Below are positions 8,052-18,915 of a stretch of 64,000 nt of DNA, one piece after another (the stretch's first letter is position 1; every line of letters begins with the position of its first letter). A model generated the notes under the pieces. The model saw only the letters and a list, made by a program, of their open reading frames with translations. It did no database searches and was not told where the DNA came from. The DNA comes from Variovorax sp. J22P240. Lineage in GTDB: Bacteria > Pseudomonadota > Gammaproteobacteria > Burkholderiales > Burkholderiaceae_C. The stretch covers positions 1 to 64,000 of the forward strand of contig NZ_JASZYR010000006.1 of NCBI RefSeq assembly GCF_030316855.1, given 5' to 3'. A program made the translations under genes and the position numbers.

Positions 8052-9263
8052 ATGTCCGATGCAATGATTTTCGACGCTGTGCGGACTCCGCGCGGCAAAG
8101 GCAAACCTGGGGGCGGCGCACTTTATGAGACAAAGCCCATCGATCTGGTAGTTGGCTTGCTGGAGGCCTTGCGCACGCGGGTTGCGCTGGACCCCGGCCG
8201 CGTGGATGACCTCATCATGGGAATCAGCTCTGCCGTGGGCGACCAAGGCTCGTGCCTGCCGCGTATCGCGGCGCTGTGCGCACCGGGTGGCTGGACCCAA
8301 GTTCCGGGCATGGCCTTGCAACGCTTTTGCGGCGCGGGATTGGAGGCGGTGAATATCGCCGCCGAGAAGGTGCGTTCGGGCTGGCACGATCTGATCGCGG
8401 CCGGCGGCGTGGAATCAATGTCGCGCCTGGGCCTGGGCGCCAGCGGCGGCGCCTGGATCTACGACCCGGCCACCAGCCTGAAAATTGCCTACGTGCCACA
8501 GGGCTACAGCGCCGATATGATCGCGGCCCTGCACGGCTTCGACCGTGAAACGCTCGATGCCTTCGCCCTGCGTTCTCAACAGCTGGCCGCCGCCGCACGC
8601 GGCGCGGGTCACTTCAAGCGCTCGCTGGTTCCCGTGCTGGACGGCAACGGCCTGACCGTGCTGGACCACGACGAGTACATCCGCGAAGAGACTACGGCCG
8701 CATCGCTCGCTTCGCTCAAGCCCGCGTTCGGCGGCGCCTCGGCCGGCGCCCACGCCGTCGTGGCGCGCCAGCGTTACCCGCAACTCGACCGCATCGCCGC
8801 GGTGCACACCGCGGGCAGCTCGTCGGGCATCGTCGACGGTGCGGGCCTGGTGTTGGTGGGCAGCGGGAAGATCGGCAAGGAGCTGAACCTGCGGCCGCGC
8901 GCCCGCATCCTTGGCACGGGCCTGGTCACGGTAGAGGCCACGCTCATGCTCACCGGTCCGGTGCCGGCCACGCAGAAGGCCCTGGCCAGGGCCGGGCTGC
9001 GGGCCGACCAGATCGATCTGTTCGAGGTCAACGAAGCCTTCGCGGCAGTGCCCTTGCACTTTGCCAAGACGCTGGGCGTGCCCATGGACAAGATCAACGT
9101 CAACGGTGGTTCCATCGCCATGGGCCATCCCATCGGCGCCACCGGCGCCATCATTCTGGGCACCCTGCTCGACGAGTTGGAACGCCGCCAGCTGCGCTAC
9201 GGAGTCGCCACCTTGTGCGTGGCCGGCGGCATGGGCGTGGCGACCGTGATCGAACGTCTTTGA
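8052..9263 (+). CDS. Thiolase (acetyl-CoA C-acyltransferase)
   Basis: 403-residue thiolase-fold enzyme for the final thiolytic cleavage of a 3-ketoacyl-CoA. All catalytic elements are present: nucleophile Cys93 in LQRFCGAGLEA, N327-E-A-F, His359 in GHPIGATGA and Cys389 in LCVAGGMG. It starts at ATG 8052 with GGAG 9-12 bases upstream. It is followed after 17 bases by the fused hydratase/dehydrogenase, giving the usual two-gene beta-oxidation pair of FadA/FadB type. The loop between about 130 and 160 is short, resembling degradative bacterial FadI/FadA-like paralogues from catabolic clusters. Confidence 0.92.
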   Translation: MSDAMIFDAVRTPRGKGKPGGGALYETKPIDLVVGLLEALRTRVALDPGRVDDLIMGISSAVGDQGSCLPRIAALCAPGGWTQVPGMALQRFCGAGLEAVNIAAEKVRSGWHDLIAAGGVESMSRLGLGASGGAWIYDPATSLKIAYVPQGYSADMIAALHGFDRETLDAFALRSQQLAAAARGAGHFKRSLVPVLDGNGLTVLDHDEYIREETTAASLASLKPAFGGASAGAHAVVARQRYPQLDRIAAVHTAGSSSGIVDGAGLVLVGSGKIGKELNLRPRARILGTGLVTVEATLMLTGPVPATQKALARAGLRADQIDLFEVNEAFAAVPLHFAKTLGVPMDKINVNGGSIAMGHPIGATGAIILGTLLDELERRQLRYGVATLCVAGGMGVATVIERL

Positions 9264-9280
9264 TTTTGAGGAACGTAGCT

Positions 9281-11422
9281 GTGCAAGAACCCATTCAATT
9301 CCACCATGCCGACGACGGCATCGTCACCCTGACCTTCGACGCGCCCGAACAAAGCGTCAACACCATGACCGACGCCATGCGCGATTGCCTGGCGCAACGC
9401 GTAGCCGAACTGGAAGCGCAAAAGGACCGCATCACCGGCGTCATCCTGACCTCGGCCAAGGAGAGCTTCTTTGCCGGCGGCGACTTGAAGCGCCTTTACA
9501 ACATGCAACCTGCCGATGCCGACAAGCTGTTCGCCGCTACCGAACGCGGCAAGAGTGCGCTGCGTCGCTTGGAAAAACTGGGCAAGCCAGTGGTTGCCGC
9601 GCTCAACGGCACGGCCCTGGGTGGGGGCTTCGAGATCGCGCTGGCCTGCCACCATCGCATCGCGCTCGACATGCCCAAGGCGCAGTTTGGCCTGCCCGAA
9701 GCCACGCTGGGTCTGATGCCCGGCGCCGGCGGCGTGGTGCGAATGACGCGCCTGCTTGGCCTGGCCGCAAGCCAGCCCTACCTCCAGGACAGCAAGTTGA
9801 TGTCGCCCGCCGAGGCGCACAAGGCCGGCCTGGTGCACGAGCTGGCCGCCACCTCCGAGGAGCTGATGTCCAAGGCGCGCGCCTGGATCGCCGCCCACCC
9901 GGCCAGCAGCCAGCCCTGGGACGCGCCGGGCCACATCCCGCCTGGCGGTTGGAACGATGCGCCCGAGGCCAAGCGCTGGATCTCCAACGCCGCCGCCCAG
10001 GTCCGCGCCAAGACCCGCGGCTGCTACCCGGCGCCCGAGGCCATCGTCTGCGCCAGCGTGGAGGGCATGCAGGTCGATTTCGACACTGCCAGCCGCATCG
10101 AAACGCGCTACTTCGTCGGCCTAGTCACGGGCTCGGTGTCCAAGAACATCATCGGCACGTTCTGGTTCCGCGCCAACGAGATCAAGAACGGCGCGCAGCG
10201 CCCCCCGGGCTTCGAAAAACGCAGCGTCAAGACCCTGGCCGTGCTGGGCGCCGGCATGATGGGCAAGGGCATCGCCTACGTTGCGGCACTACGCGGCATC
10301 GAGGTCTGGATCAAGGACGCCACGCTTGAGCAGGCCCAGGGCGCCATCGCCGCTGCCGACAAGCTGCTCGCCAAGCGAGAGGAAAAGGGCGAGCTCGACG
10401 CAGCCAAGCGCCAGCAGATCCTGGCCCGCATGCACGCCGTCGAGAGCTACGAAGAGCTGGCCCACGTGGACATGGTGATCGAGGCCGCGCCCGAGCGGCC
10501 CGATCTCAAGGATCAGATCACCCGCGCGCTGGAGCCACTGCTGCGCCCCGACGCGATCTGGGCCTCCAATACTTCCACGCTGCCGATCACCGGCCTGGCG
10601 AAGTCGTCCACCCGGCCCGAGCGCTTCATCGGCACGCACTTCTTCTCGCCGGTGCACCGCATGCAACTGGTCGAGGTGATCAAGGGTGCCGAGACTTCCA
10701 AGGAGACCCTGGCCCAGACGCTGGACCTAGTGATGCAGTTGGGCAAGACGCCCATCGTCGTCAACGACAGCCGCGGCTTCTTCACCAGCCGCGTGTTCAG
10801 CACCTTCACCCGCGAGGGCGTGGCCATGCTCGGCGAGGGCCAGGATCCGGCCAGCATCGAAGCCGCCGCCATGTTCGCCGGCTTCCCCGTGGGCCCGCTG
10901 GCCGTGCTCGACGAAGTGAGCCTGGCCCTGTCTTACAACAACCGGCTGGAAACCCTGAAGGCCTTCGCCGCAGAAGGGCGCCCCCTGCCCCCCCATGGCG
11001 CGGACACAGTGATGGAGCTCATGCTGAACGAATTCAGCCGCAAGGGCCGCGCCGCTGGCGGCGGCTTCTACGACTACCCCGAGAGCGGCAAGCAGTTCTG
11101 GCCGGGCTTGGCGCAACACTTCGTCAAGCCCGAGAAGCAATACCCGCAGCAAGACAAGGTGGACCGCCTACTGTTCTGCATGGCCATCGAATCCGTGCGC
11201 ATCCTGCAAGAGGGCGTGCTCGACAACGCGGGTGACGGAAACATCGGCTCGGTGCTGGGCATCGGCTTTCCGCGTTGGACTGGCGGCGTGTTCCAGTTCC
11301 TCAACCAGTACGGCCTGGAGAAGGCCGTGGAACGCGCCCAATACCTCGCCGAGCGCTACGACGCCCGCTTCGCACCGCCGCAACTGCTCATCGACAAGGC
11401 CCGCCACTCGGCGACGTTTTGA
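9281..11422 (+). CDS. Fused enoyl-CoA hydratase / 3-hydroxyacyl-CoA dehydrogenase
   Basis: 713-residue FadB/FadJ-type multifunctional enzyme performing hydration and NAD-dependent oxidation of acyl-CoA intermediates. The N-terminal crotonase domain has SFFAGGDLKRLY, TALGGGFEIA with Glu118 and GLPEATLGLMPGAGG with Glu140. The second half has the Rossmann motif GAGMMGKG (323-330) and GTHFFSPVHRM (451-461), followed by the C-terminal helical 3HCDH domain. The start is taken as GTG 9281, with GAGGA 8-12 bases upstream, just after the thiolase stop; the frame remains open further upstream inside the thiolase gene. It forms the alpha-type partner of the thiolase. Confidence 0.92.
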   Translation: MQEPIQFHHADDGIVTLTFDAPEQSVNTMTDAMRDCLAQRVAELEAQKDRITGVILTSAKESFFAGGDLKRLYNMQPADADKLFAATERGKSALRRLEKLGKPVVAALNGTALGGGFEIALACHHRIALDMPKAQFGLPEATLGLMPGAGGVVRMTRLLGLAASQPYLQDSKLMSPAEAHKAGLVHELAATSEELMSKARAWIAAHPASSQPWDAPGHIPPGGWNDAPEAKRWISNAAAQVRAKTRGCYPAPEAIVCASVEGMQVDFDTASRIETRYFVGLVTGSVSKNIIGTFWFRANEIKNGAQRPPGFEKRSVKTLAVLGAGMMGKGIAYVAALRGIEVWIKDATLEQAQGAIAAADKLLAKREEKGELDAAKRQQILARMHAVESYEELAHVDMVIEAAPERPDLKDQITRALEPLLRPDAIWASNTSTLPITGLAKSSTRPERFIGTHFFSPVHRMQLVEVIKGAETSKETLAQTLDLVMQLGKTPIVVNDSRGFFTSRVFSTFTREGVAMLGEGQDPASIEAAAMFAGFPVGPLAVLDEVSLALSYNNRLETLKAFAAEGRPLPPHGADTVMELMLNEFSRKGRAAGGGFYDYPESGKQFWPGLAQHFVKPEKQYPQQDKVDRLLFCMAIESVRILQEGVLDNAGDGNIGSVLGIGFPRWTGGVFQFLNQYGLEKAVERAQYLAERYDARFAPPQLLIDKARHSATF

Positions 11423-11462
11423 GTCGGCGCATATCTCACATCATGTTCAAGGAAAAAAGGAA

Positions 11463-12437
11463 ATGATCCTCTTCAGAAAAGTACTGACTGCGCTGTCAAT
11501 GACCGTGATGGCAGCAGCCGCTGGCACCGCCATGGCCTCCGACTACCCGAGCCGGCCGATCAAGGTCGTCGTGCCCTACGCGGCGGGCGGCACGATCGAT
11601 GCCATGGCCCGGGTGCTGAGCCCCAAGCTCCAGGCGATCCTGGGCCAGCCGGTGGTGGTCGACAACCGTCCCGGCGCAGGCACCATGATCGGCGCCGACG
11701 CGGTGGCCCGCGCCGAGCCTGATGGCTACACGATTTTCATGGGTTCCAACGCGGCGTTCACGATCAGCCCACAGGTCATGGGCAAGGTGCCCTACGACCC
11801 GATCCGCAGCTTCGCCGCGGTCGGCACTCTGGCGTCGTTCCCCAATCTCATCCTGGTCAAGCCCGATTCGCCCTACAAGACGCTGGGCGACGTGGTCCAG
11901 GCCGCAAAGAAGGGTGAGAACATCAGCTACGCCTCATTTGGCGTTGGCAGCACGGCGCAGCTTTCGGGCGAGGCGATCAAAGTCTCGGCCGGTGTCAACA
12001 TCACCGAGATCCCGTACAAGAGCGGCGCCCAATGCGTGCAGGCTGTTCTGGCGGGCGAGGTGAGCTACGGCTTCGACACCGCTATCGGCGCCGTGAGCCG
12101 GGTCAAGCAGGGGCAACTGCGGGCGCTGGCCGTCACCTCGGCCACCCGCCTGCCGGACCTGCCCAACGTCCCGACGGTGGTCGAGGCGGGCTATCCGAGC
12201 GCCGAAGTGATCGCGTGGGTTGGCGTGTTCCTGCCGGCGGCGACCCCTGCCCCGATCCAGGGCAAGTTGGCGACCGCCATGCAGCGCGTGATGGACGACC
12301 CTGAAGTCAAGTCGCAATTTGCCAAGCTCGGCGTCGAGGTCAAGTTCGTGGATGGCGAAGCCACGATGCGCATGATGCGGCAAGAGTACATCCGATTCGG
12401 CAAGCTGGTGGAGGCGGCGAAGATCCGCGCGAACTGA
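11463..12437 (+). CDS. Bug-type tripartite tricarboxylate transporter receptor
   Basis: 324-residue periplasmic solute-binding protein of the Bug/TctC family. A Sec signal peptide covers about residues 1-24 (basic N-terminus, hydrophobic core, AMA cleavage region). The mature start YPSRPIKVVVPYAAGG(T)IDAMAR is the family hallmark. ATG 11463 follows an A/G-rich AAGGAAAAAAGG stretch. TctA/TctB membrane partners are not encoded nearby, which is normal for the many orphan Bug proteins of Comamonadaceae and Bordetella. As last gene of the thiolase operon it may deliver the organic acid this cluster degrades. Confidence 0.9.
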   Translation: MILFRKVLTALSMTVMAAAAGTAMASDYPSRPIKVVVPYAAGGTIDAMARVLSPKLQAILGQPVVVDNRPGAGTMIGADAVARAEPDGYTIFMGSNAAFTISPQVMGKVPYDPIRSFAAVGTLASFPNLILVKPDSPYKTLGDVVQAAKKGENISYASFGVGSTAQLSGEAIKVSAGVNITEIPYKSGAQCVQAVLAGEVSYGFDTAIGAVSRVKQGQLRALAVTSATRLPDLPNVPTVVEAGYPSAEVIAWVGVFLPAATPAPIQGKLATAMQRVMDDPEVKSQFAKLGVEVKFVDGEATMRMMRQEYIRFGKLVEAAKIRAN

Positions 12438-12571
12438 TCCCTTGCGCCAGTGACGCCTTCTGGAAAGACGGGAGCGGTCGAGTCCGATGCCCCGCCGCTC
12501 GAGCGCTCGGGTCACTGGATATCTTGGTCGGCGTGGCTGTCAACGACGAACGGCGGTCAACCGCGCATGAA

Positions 12572-12594
12572 AAAGCCCCGTCTAGCGGGGCTTT
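12572..12594 (-). terminator. Intrinsic terminator downstream of tRNA-Ser
   Basis: A perfect 9-bp stem (AAAGCCCCG / CGGGGCTTT) with a 5-base loop is followed on the minus strand by a T run. It lies 45 bases beyond the tRNA-Ser 3' end. The opposite strand also has a short T run, so it may also stop transcripts from the Bug gene. The remaining bases between 12438 and 12638 show no gene. Confidence 0.75.
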
Positions 12595-12638
12595 CGAGGC
12601 TTCATGCGGATGACGGTGATCAACCGCGAAGCCATTTC

Positions 12639-12728
12639 TGGAGGAGAGGGAGGGATTCGAACCCTCGGTACGTTCGCACGTACGCCTGATTTCGAGTCAG
12701 GTACATTCGACCACTCTGCCACCTCTCC
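12639..12728 (-). tRNA. tRNA-Ser (anticodon CGA)
   Basis: A 90-base cloverleaf including encoded CCA can be drawn. It has an acceptor stem GGAGAGG/CCTCTCC, anticodon stem CCTGA/TCAGG with loop CTCGAAA (anticodon CGA at 12692-12694), a long class II variable arm (CGTACG.../CGTACG type) and T-arm GGTTCGAATCC. The long variable arm and the CGA anticodon identify serine (codon UCG). The discriminator base appears to be U rather than the usual G. It lies 47 bases downstream of serS on the same strand. Confidence 0.92.
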
Positions 12729-12775
12729 GGTGTCTGTCGAGCCCGCTATTCTAGCAGACCTCGCGACGCACTTTT

Positions 12776-14571
<1,796 letters not shown>

Positions 14572-14590
14572 CCCGACAGCCACCGAGGGC

Positions 14591-15553
14591 TCAGTTCAGC
14601 GTTGCCGGATCGACGTTGGCGCCGCAAACGATGAGGCAGACCTTCTCTCCCTCGCGCGGCACATAAGCCCCGCTCTGCAGCGCGGCCAGTGGCAGGGCTG
14701 CGGCCGGCTCGACGGCCAACTTCAGTTCTTTCCAAAGCCAAATCTGCGCGGCGCGAATGGCTTCGTCGGGCAGCAGCAATGCATTGCGCACGTGGCGCTG
14801 CGTGACATCCCAGGCGATGGCGCCGATGCGCCGCGCGCCCAGCGAATCGGCCGCGACGCCGCCGACCTCCACATCGACCGGCTCGCCGGCATCGCGCGCG
14901 CGAAACAGCGTGGGCGCGCGTTCCGGCTCGAGCGCGACCACGCGGCTGCGCTGCTCGAACCAGGCCGCCAGACCACCGATCAGGCCGCCTCCGCCAACGC
15001 TCACGAGCACGGAGTCCGGCAAGCCTGCCTGCCGCTCGATCTCGCGGCCGAGCGTGCCTGCGCCAGCGACCACCTCTGGCTGATCGTAGGCATGGGTGAG
15101 AAGTGCGCCGGTTTCGCGCTGGCGTTCGAGGCAGGCAGCCAGAGCGTCCGCGTAGGCCTCGCCGCCCACGACCACCTCCGCGCCGAGCGCGCGCAGCCGC
15201 GCGCGCTTGGCCTCGGTGGACATCTCGGGCAGGAACACCGCGCAGTGCACGCCGAGCGCCTGCGCGGCGGCAGCCGTCGCGATGCCGGCATTGCCGCCCG
15301 ACGCGACGATCGCCCCGGCAGCGGGTATGTCGTTGGCGAGCAGACGGTTCATCATGCCGCGCGCCTTGAAGCTGCCGCTGACTTGCAGATGCTCCAGCTT
15401 GAGCCAGCCTTCGACACCGCGTACCTGGAGGCCGAGCGCCTCCGCAGGCAGCTTCCAGAGCGGCGTCTCGCGCAGAAAGTACGGCGCGCGCTCATGGATG
15501 CGCCGCGACGCGGCCTCGATGTCGCTGCGCCAATCGTGAGTGGCGCCACTCAC
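14591..15553 (-). CDS. PLP-dependent threonine/serine dehydratase family protein
   Basis: 320-residue fold-type II PLP enzyme. Lys63 in HLQVSGSFKARGM is the Schiff-base lysine, and SVGGGGLIGGL is the phosphate-binding glycine loop. There is no C-terminal ACT regulatory domain, so it resembles catabolic threonine/serine dehydratases or serine racemase rather than biosynthetic IlvA. The substrate is not certain. The start is GTG 15553, which forms a GTGA overlap with the stop of ispH; the larger open frame continues inside ispH and is not likely. Confidence 0.82.
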   Translation of the reverse strand: MSGATHDWRSDIEAASRRIHERAPYFLRETPLWKLPAEALGLQVRGVEGWLKLEHLQVSGSFKARGMMNRLLANDIPAAGAIVASGGNAGIATAAAAQALGVHCAVFLPEMSTEAKRARLRALGAEVVVGGEAYADALAACLERQRETGALLTHAYDQPEVVAGAGTLGREIERQAGLPDSVLVSVGGGGLIGGLAAWFEQRSRVVALEPERAPTLFRARDAGEPVDVEVGGVAADSLGARRIGAIAWDVTQRHVRNALLLPDEAIRAAQIWLWKELKLAVEPAAALPLAALQSGAYVPREGEKVCLIVCGANVDPATLN

Positions 15554-16515
15554 GAGATATGGCCCGGCGCGGGCATGTCGTCCAGCTTGAGGCCCTTGGG
15601 CAGCGGGAACTTGAGCGTTTCCTCGATGCCGTTCATCTTGCGCACCGAGAGGGCGCCCAGCGCCTTGACGCGATCGATGACCTCGTGCACCAGCACTTCG
15701 GGCGCGGAGGCGCCTGCCGTGAGACCCACGCGGACCTTGCCCTCGAACCATTCGGGCTTCAGTTCCGCAGCCGAGTCGACCATGTAGCTTTCGGTGCCCA
15801 GGCGCTGGGCGAGTTCGCGCAGGCGATTGCTGTTGGAGCTGGTCGGGCTACCGACCACGATCACCAGGTCGACCTGCGGGCTGAGGATCTTGACGGCATC
15901 CTGCCGGTTCTGCGTCGCGTAGCAGATGTCCTGCTGCTTGGGTTCGCGCACGTTCGGAAAACGCGCACGCACAGCGGCGGAGATCTCGGCCGCATCATCG
16001 ACCGACAGCGTGGTCTGCGTGACCACCGCGAGCTTCAGCGTCTGCGCGGGCGAGACGTGCGCGACGTCTTCCACGTCTTCCACCAGATGGATGCCGCTCG
16101 AGAGCTGCCCCATCGTTCCTTCGACCTCGGGATGCCCCTTGTGGCCGATCATGATGAATTCGTAGCCCTCTTTGGCGAGCTTCGCGACCTCGACGTGCAC
16201 CTTGGTGACAAGCGGGCAGGTGGCATCGAAAATCTCGAAGCCGCGTTCGCGCGCCTCGGCCTGCACGGCCTTGCTGACGCCATGCGCGCTGAACACCAGC
16301 GTGGCGCCCGGCGGCACGTCGGCGAGCTCTTCGATGAAGATCGCTCCCTTGGCCTTGAGCTCATTGACCACATAGGTGTTGTGCACGATCTCGTGCCGCA
16401 CGTAGATCGGCGCGCCGAACTTGGCGAGGGCGCGCTCGACGATCTCGATCGCGCGATCGACGCCTGCGCAAAAGCCCCGCGGCTCCGCCAGGATGACTTC
16501 CTCGATGGTGTTCAC
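15550..16515 (-). CDS. ispH: 4-hydroxy-3-methylbut-2-enyl diphosphate reductase
   Basis: 321-residue IspH/LytB, the last enzyme of the MEP isoprenoid pathway, reducing HMBPP to IPP and DMAPP with a 4Fe-4S cluster. The three cluster cysteines are Cys16 (EPRGFCAGV), Cys100 (DATCPLV) and Cys198 (DICYATQNRQ). His and Glu active-site motifs (RHEIVHN, SAHGVS, IGHKGHPEVEGT) are intact. It overlaps the upstream FKBP gene by ATGA and the downstream dehydratase-like gene by GTGA, so the three genes probably form one operon. Confidence 0.97.
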   Translation of the reverse strand: MNTIEEVILAEPRGFCAGVDRAIEIVERALAKFGAPIYVRHEIVHNTYVVNELKAKGAIFIEELADVPPGATLVFSAHGVSKAVQAEARERGFEIFDATCPLVTKVHVEVAKLAKEGYEFIMIGHKGHPEVEGTMGQLSSGIHLVEDVEDVAHVSPAQTLKLAVVTQTTLSVDDAAEISAAVRARFPNVREPKQQDICYATQNRQDAVKILSPQVDLVIVVGSPTSSNSNRLRELAQRLGTESYMVDSAAELKPEWFEGKVRVGLTAGASAPEVLVHEVIDRVKALGALSVRKMNGIEETLKFPLPKGLKLDDMPAPGHIS

Positions 16516-17000
16516 AACACGCCAATCAGCTTGACCTCGAAGGTCACGGGCTGACCTGCGAGCGGATGGTTGAAGTCGAAGCGCACCGCGGTTTCGTTCG
16601 ACTCGATGACAGCGCCCGCGTAGCTGCCGGTGCCGTCAGGCGTCGGGAACTGCACGACGTCGCCGACGGCGTATTGCTCGTCCGGGTCGCCCATCTGTGC
16701 GAGCAGCTTGCGCGCCACCCATTGCTGCATCTCCGGATTGCGGTCACCGAAGGCATCGCCGGCCGGCAGCTCGAAAGTGGCGTGCGCGCCTTCCTGCATG
16801 CCGATCAGGCGCTGCTCGACCGCGGGCGAGAGTTCGCCCGTGCCCAGGGACAGCGTGGCGGGCTTGTCCTGGAAGGTATTGATGATGTCGCCCGCAGGTC
16901 CGGCGAGCCGGTAATGCAGGGTGAGGAAGGAACCGGCCGTGACGACGGGGGCGGTGGAGGTCGAAGACAAAATGAAGAGTCCCGATAGACTGGGGCCCAT
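16512..17000 (-). CDS. fkpB: FKBP-type peptidyl-prolyl isomerase, SlpA-like
   Basis: 162-residue FKBP of the SlyD/SlpA class. It carries VTAGSFLTLHYRLA at the N-terminal strand, the inserted IF (chaperone) domain around 80-130 (GDAFGDRNPEMQQWV), and the closing strand FNHPLAGQPVTFEVKLIGV. It catalyses proline isomerisation and assists folding in the cytoplasm. The gene order fkpB-ispH is the same as in E. coli. The first 17 residues are atypical and the true start may be internal; ATG 17000 is the only ATG available. The 3' end overlaps ispH by ATGA. Confidence 0.9.
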   Translation of the reverse strand: MGPSLSGLFILSSTSTAPVVTAGSFLTLHYRLAGPAGDIINTFQDKPATLSLGTGELSPAVEQRLIGMQEGAHATFELPAGDAFGDRNPEMQQWVARKLLAQMGDPDEQYAVGDVVQFPTPDGTGSYAGAVIESNETAVRFDFNHPLAGQPVTFEVKLIGVL

Positions 17001-17034
17001 ATTTTAGGGAGTGGGGCTTGAACCCCGAATCGCC

Positions 17035-17712
17035 ATGTCTTTCAAGGACCTGATCGAAGAAGCGCGGCCGCGCGAGAAACTCATGGGACTCGGCGCCGGC
17101 GCGCTGGCCGACGCGGAACTGGTGGCCCTCCTCCTGCGCACCGGCCTCCCCGGAAAGAACGTGCTGCAGCTCTCCCAGGAGCTGCTTGACGACTTCGGAG
17201 GCCTCGCCGGCCTGCTCAACGCAGGGCTCGACGATCTCAAGCGCGTCAAGGGACTGGGCGGCACCGCCAAGCGCGCCGAGCTGGCGGCGGTCCTCGAACT
17301 CGCGCGGCGCGTGCTGGCCGAACGCCTGAAGGAGCGCGCGGTCTTCGATTCGCCGGAGGCGGTCAAGCAGTACCTGCAGCTCCACCTGGCCGCAAGGCCC
17401 TACGAGGTCTTCGCCGCCCTCTTCCTGGACGCCCGGCATCGCCTGGTCGCGATGGAAGAGCTTTTTCGCGGCACGCTCACGCAAACCAGCGTCTATCCGC
17501 GCGAAGTCGTCAGCCGGGCCCTGCACCACCACGCCGCGGCCGTCGTGCTGGCGCACAACCATCCGAGCGGCTGCGTCGAGCCGTCGCGAGCGGACGAAAC
17601 GCTCACCCAGACGCTCAAGGCGGCCCTGGCGCTCATCGACATCCGGGTGCTGGACCATGTGATCGTGGCCAAGGGCGGCGCCCTTTCGATGGCCGAACAC
17701 GGCCTCGTCTGA
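17035..17712 (+). CDS. radC: RadC family protein (JAMM/MPN+ domain)
   Basis: 225 residues: an N-terminal helix-hairpin-helix region ([19 protein letters not shown]... [16 protein letters not shown]) followed by the JAMM metalloprotease-like domain. The metal motif [10 protein letters not shown](8x)D and the preceding [16 protein letters not shown] are complete. Despite the name, a direct role in DNA repair is not established for this family. ATG 17035 is preferred over GTG 17011. It is divergent from fkpB with only 34 bases between starts, so both promoters must be compact or overlapping. Confidence 0.92.
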   Translation: MSFKDLIEEARPREKLMGLGAGALADAELVALLLRTGLPGKNVLQLSQELLDDFGGLAGLLNAGLDDLKRVKGLGGTAKRAELAAVLELARRVLAERLKERAVFDSPEAVKQYLQLHLAARPYEVFAALFLDARHRLVAMEELFRGTLTQTSVYPREVVSRALHHHAAAVVLAHNHPSGCVEPSRADETLTQTLKAALALIDIRVLDHVIVAKGGALSMAEHGLV

Positions 17713-17784
17713 TCACCGACATGTAACCTGATGAAATAGCCCGAGCCCGGCTGCATCGACAATAGCCGCTGATCGCCCACCCTC

Positions 17785-18441
17785 ATGCCCGCCAAACCCA
17801 ACAATCTCAAGAGCCTTGCCGACCTGAAGCAGGTGCAGCGCTCGCTCGCAGAACAGCGCGAGCGCGAAGCAGTCGAGGCCGCGGCGCAAGCAGCTGCGCA
17901 GAAGAAGCACCTGGCCGACCAAGACCTCTTCTCCCGTGCGATCGGCGCCACGAAGCCCTTGCGGCAAAAGGCCTCGGTGCCGCTGGCCCCCGAGCCGCCG
18001 GCGCCTATCCCTGTGCAGCAGCAACTCGACGAGCAACGCGTGATGCGCGAGTCACTGTCCGACGAGTTCGACGTGAGCACGCTGCTCGACACCGACGATG
18101 CGATGAGCTTCCGCCGCCCCGGCATCAATACCGATGTGACGCGTAAGCTGCGTGCGGGCGAGTGGTCGATCCAACGCGAAATCGACCTGCACGGCATGCG
18201 CAGCGACGAAGCGCGCGACGCGCTCGGCGCCTTCATCCGCGACGCCTACAAGCAGGGCCTGCGCTGCGTGCGCGTGGTGCACGGCAAGGGCCTGGGCTCG
18301 CCCGGCAAGCAGCCGGTGCTCAAGGCCAAGGTGCAGCGCTGGCTGATCCAGAAAAACGAAACGCTGGCCTTCGTGCAGGCCAAGCCGGCCGAGGGTGGTG
18401 CGGGCGCGCTGGTGGTTCTGTTGGCGCCGTCGCGGCGCTGA
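17785..18441 (+). CDS. Smr-domain protein (SmrA/YdaL-like)
   Basis: 218 residues. The N-terminal half is charged and alanine-rich, probably helical or disordered (about 15-50). The C-terminal Smr domain begins at REIDLHGMRSDEARDAL (about 129-145), continues with CVRVVHGKGLGSPG and ends with GGAGALVVLLAPSRR. Small MutS-related domains of this kind are DNA or RNA nucleases or nicking modules; ribosome-linked mRNA cleavage is known for some members. It follows radC by 72 bases and converges with the truncated haemoglobin gene. Confidence 0.88.
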   Translation: MPAKPNNLKSLADLKQVQRSLAEQREREAVEAAAQAAAQKKHLADQDLFSRAIGATKPLRQKASVPLAPEPPAPIPVQQQLDEQRVMRESLSDEFDVSTLLDTDDAMSFRRPGINTDVTRKLRAGEWSIQREIDLHGMRSDEARDALGAFIRDAYKQGLRCVRVVHGKGLGSPGKQPVLKAKVQRWLIQKNETLAFVQAKPAEGGAGALVVLLAPSRR

Positions 18442-18456
18442 TCAGGCTCGGACGAC

Positions 18457-18885
18457 TCACTCGCCGCGATTGCGCATCCAGTCAGCCGTCTGGAAGAAAG
18501 ATCCGCGCAGCCGTTCACGCAGACCTTCCGGCACGCCGGTTTCACCCATCGCCTGATCCATGCACGCGAGCCATTGGTCGCGTTCCTTGATGCCGATGGT
18601 GTGGCCGCCGATGCTCTGCGGCAGATGGCGCGCGCGCAGCATCGGGTGGCCGAAGCGGTCGGTGTAGTGCTGCGGGCCGCCGAGCCAGCCGCACAGGAAC
18701 CAGAAAAGGCGTTGCCGCGCGTTGTCCAGCGTCGTGCCGTGCACGGCGCGCAATTGCGCGTAGGCCGGTTCGAGGTCCATGAGGTCGTAGAAGCGCTCGA
18801 CGAGGGCGTGGACCTTGTCTTCACCGCCGATCCATTCGAAGGGCGTGTCGAAAGATGGTTTGTCCTGAATTTGCATGGATGACAT
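18457..18885 (-). CDS. Group II truncated haemoglobin
   Basis: 142-residue 2-on-2 globin. With the start used here, Tyr33 (ERFYDLM) is the B10 position, His87 (MLRARHLP) is the proximal F8 haem ligand and Trp105 (RDQWLACM) is G8, which marks the group II (GlbO) class. These proteins bind O2 or NO/peroxide in the cytoplasm and are linked to oxidative or nitrosative stress. ATG 18885 has GGAG close upstream; 18876 and 18909 are alternatives. Its promoter region is shared with the divergent oxygenase gene, 30 bases away. Confidence 0.9.
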   Translation of the reverse strand: MSSMQIQDKPSFDTPFEWIGGEDKVHALVERFYDLMDLEPAYAQLRAVHGTTLDNARQRLFWFLCGWLGGPQHYTDRFGHPMLRARHLPQSIGGHTIGIKERDQWLACMDQAMGETGVPEGLRERLRGSFFQTADWMRNRGE

Positions 18886-18915
18886 TGTCTCCAAGACTTG
18901 CGGCACCATCGGGGC

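Noticed and set aside
12639..12728. tRNA-Ser as an integration site of a genomic island
   Set aside because: No integrase, direct repeat of the tRNA end or mobile genes lie next to it; the adjacent genes are housekeeping.
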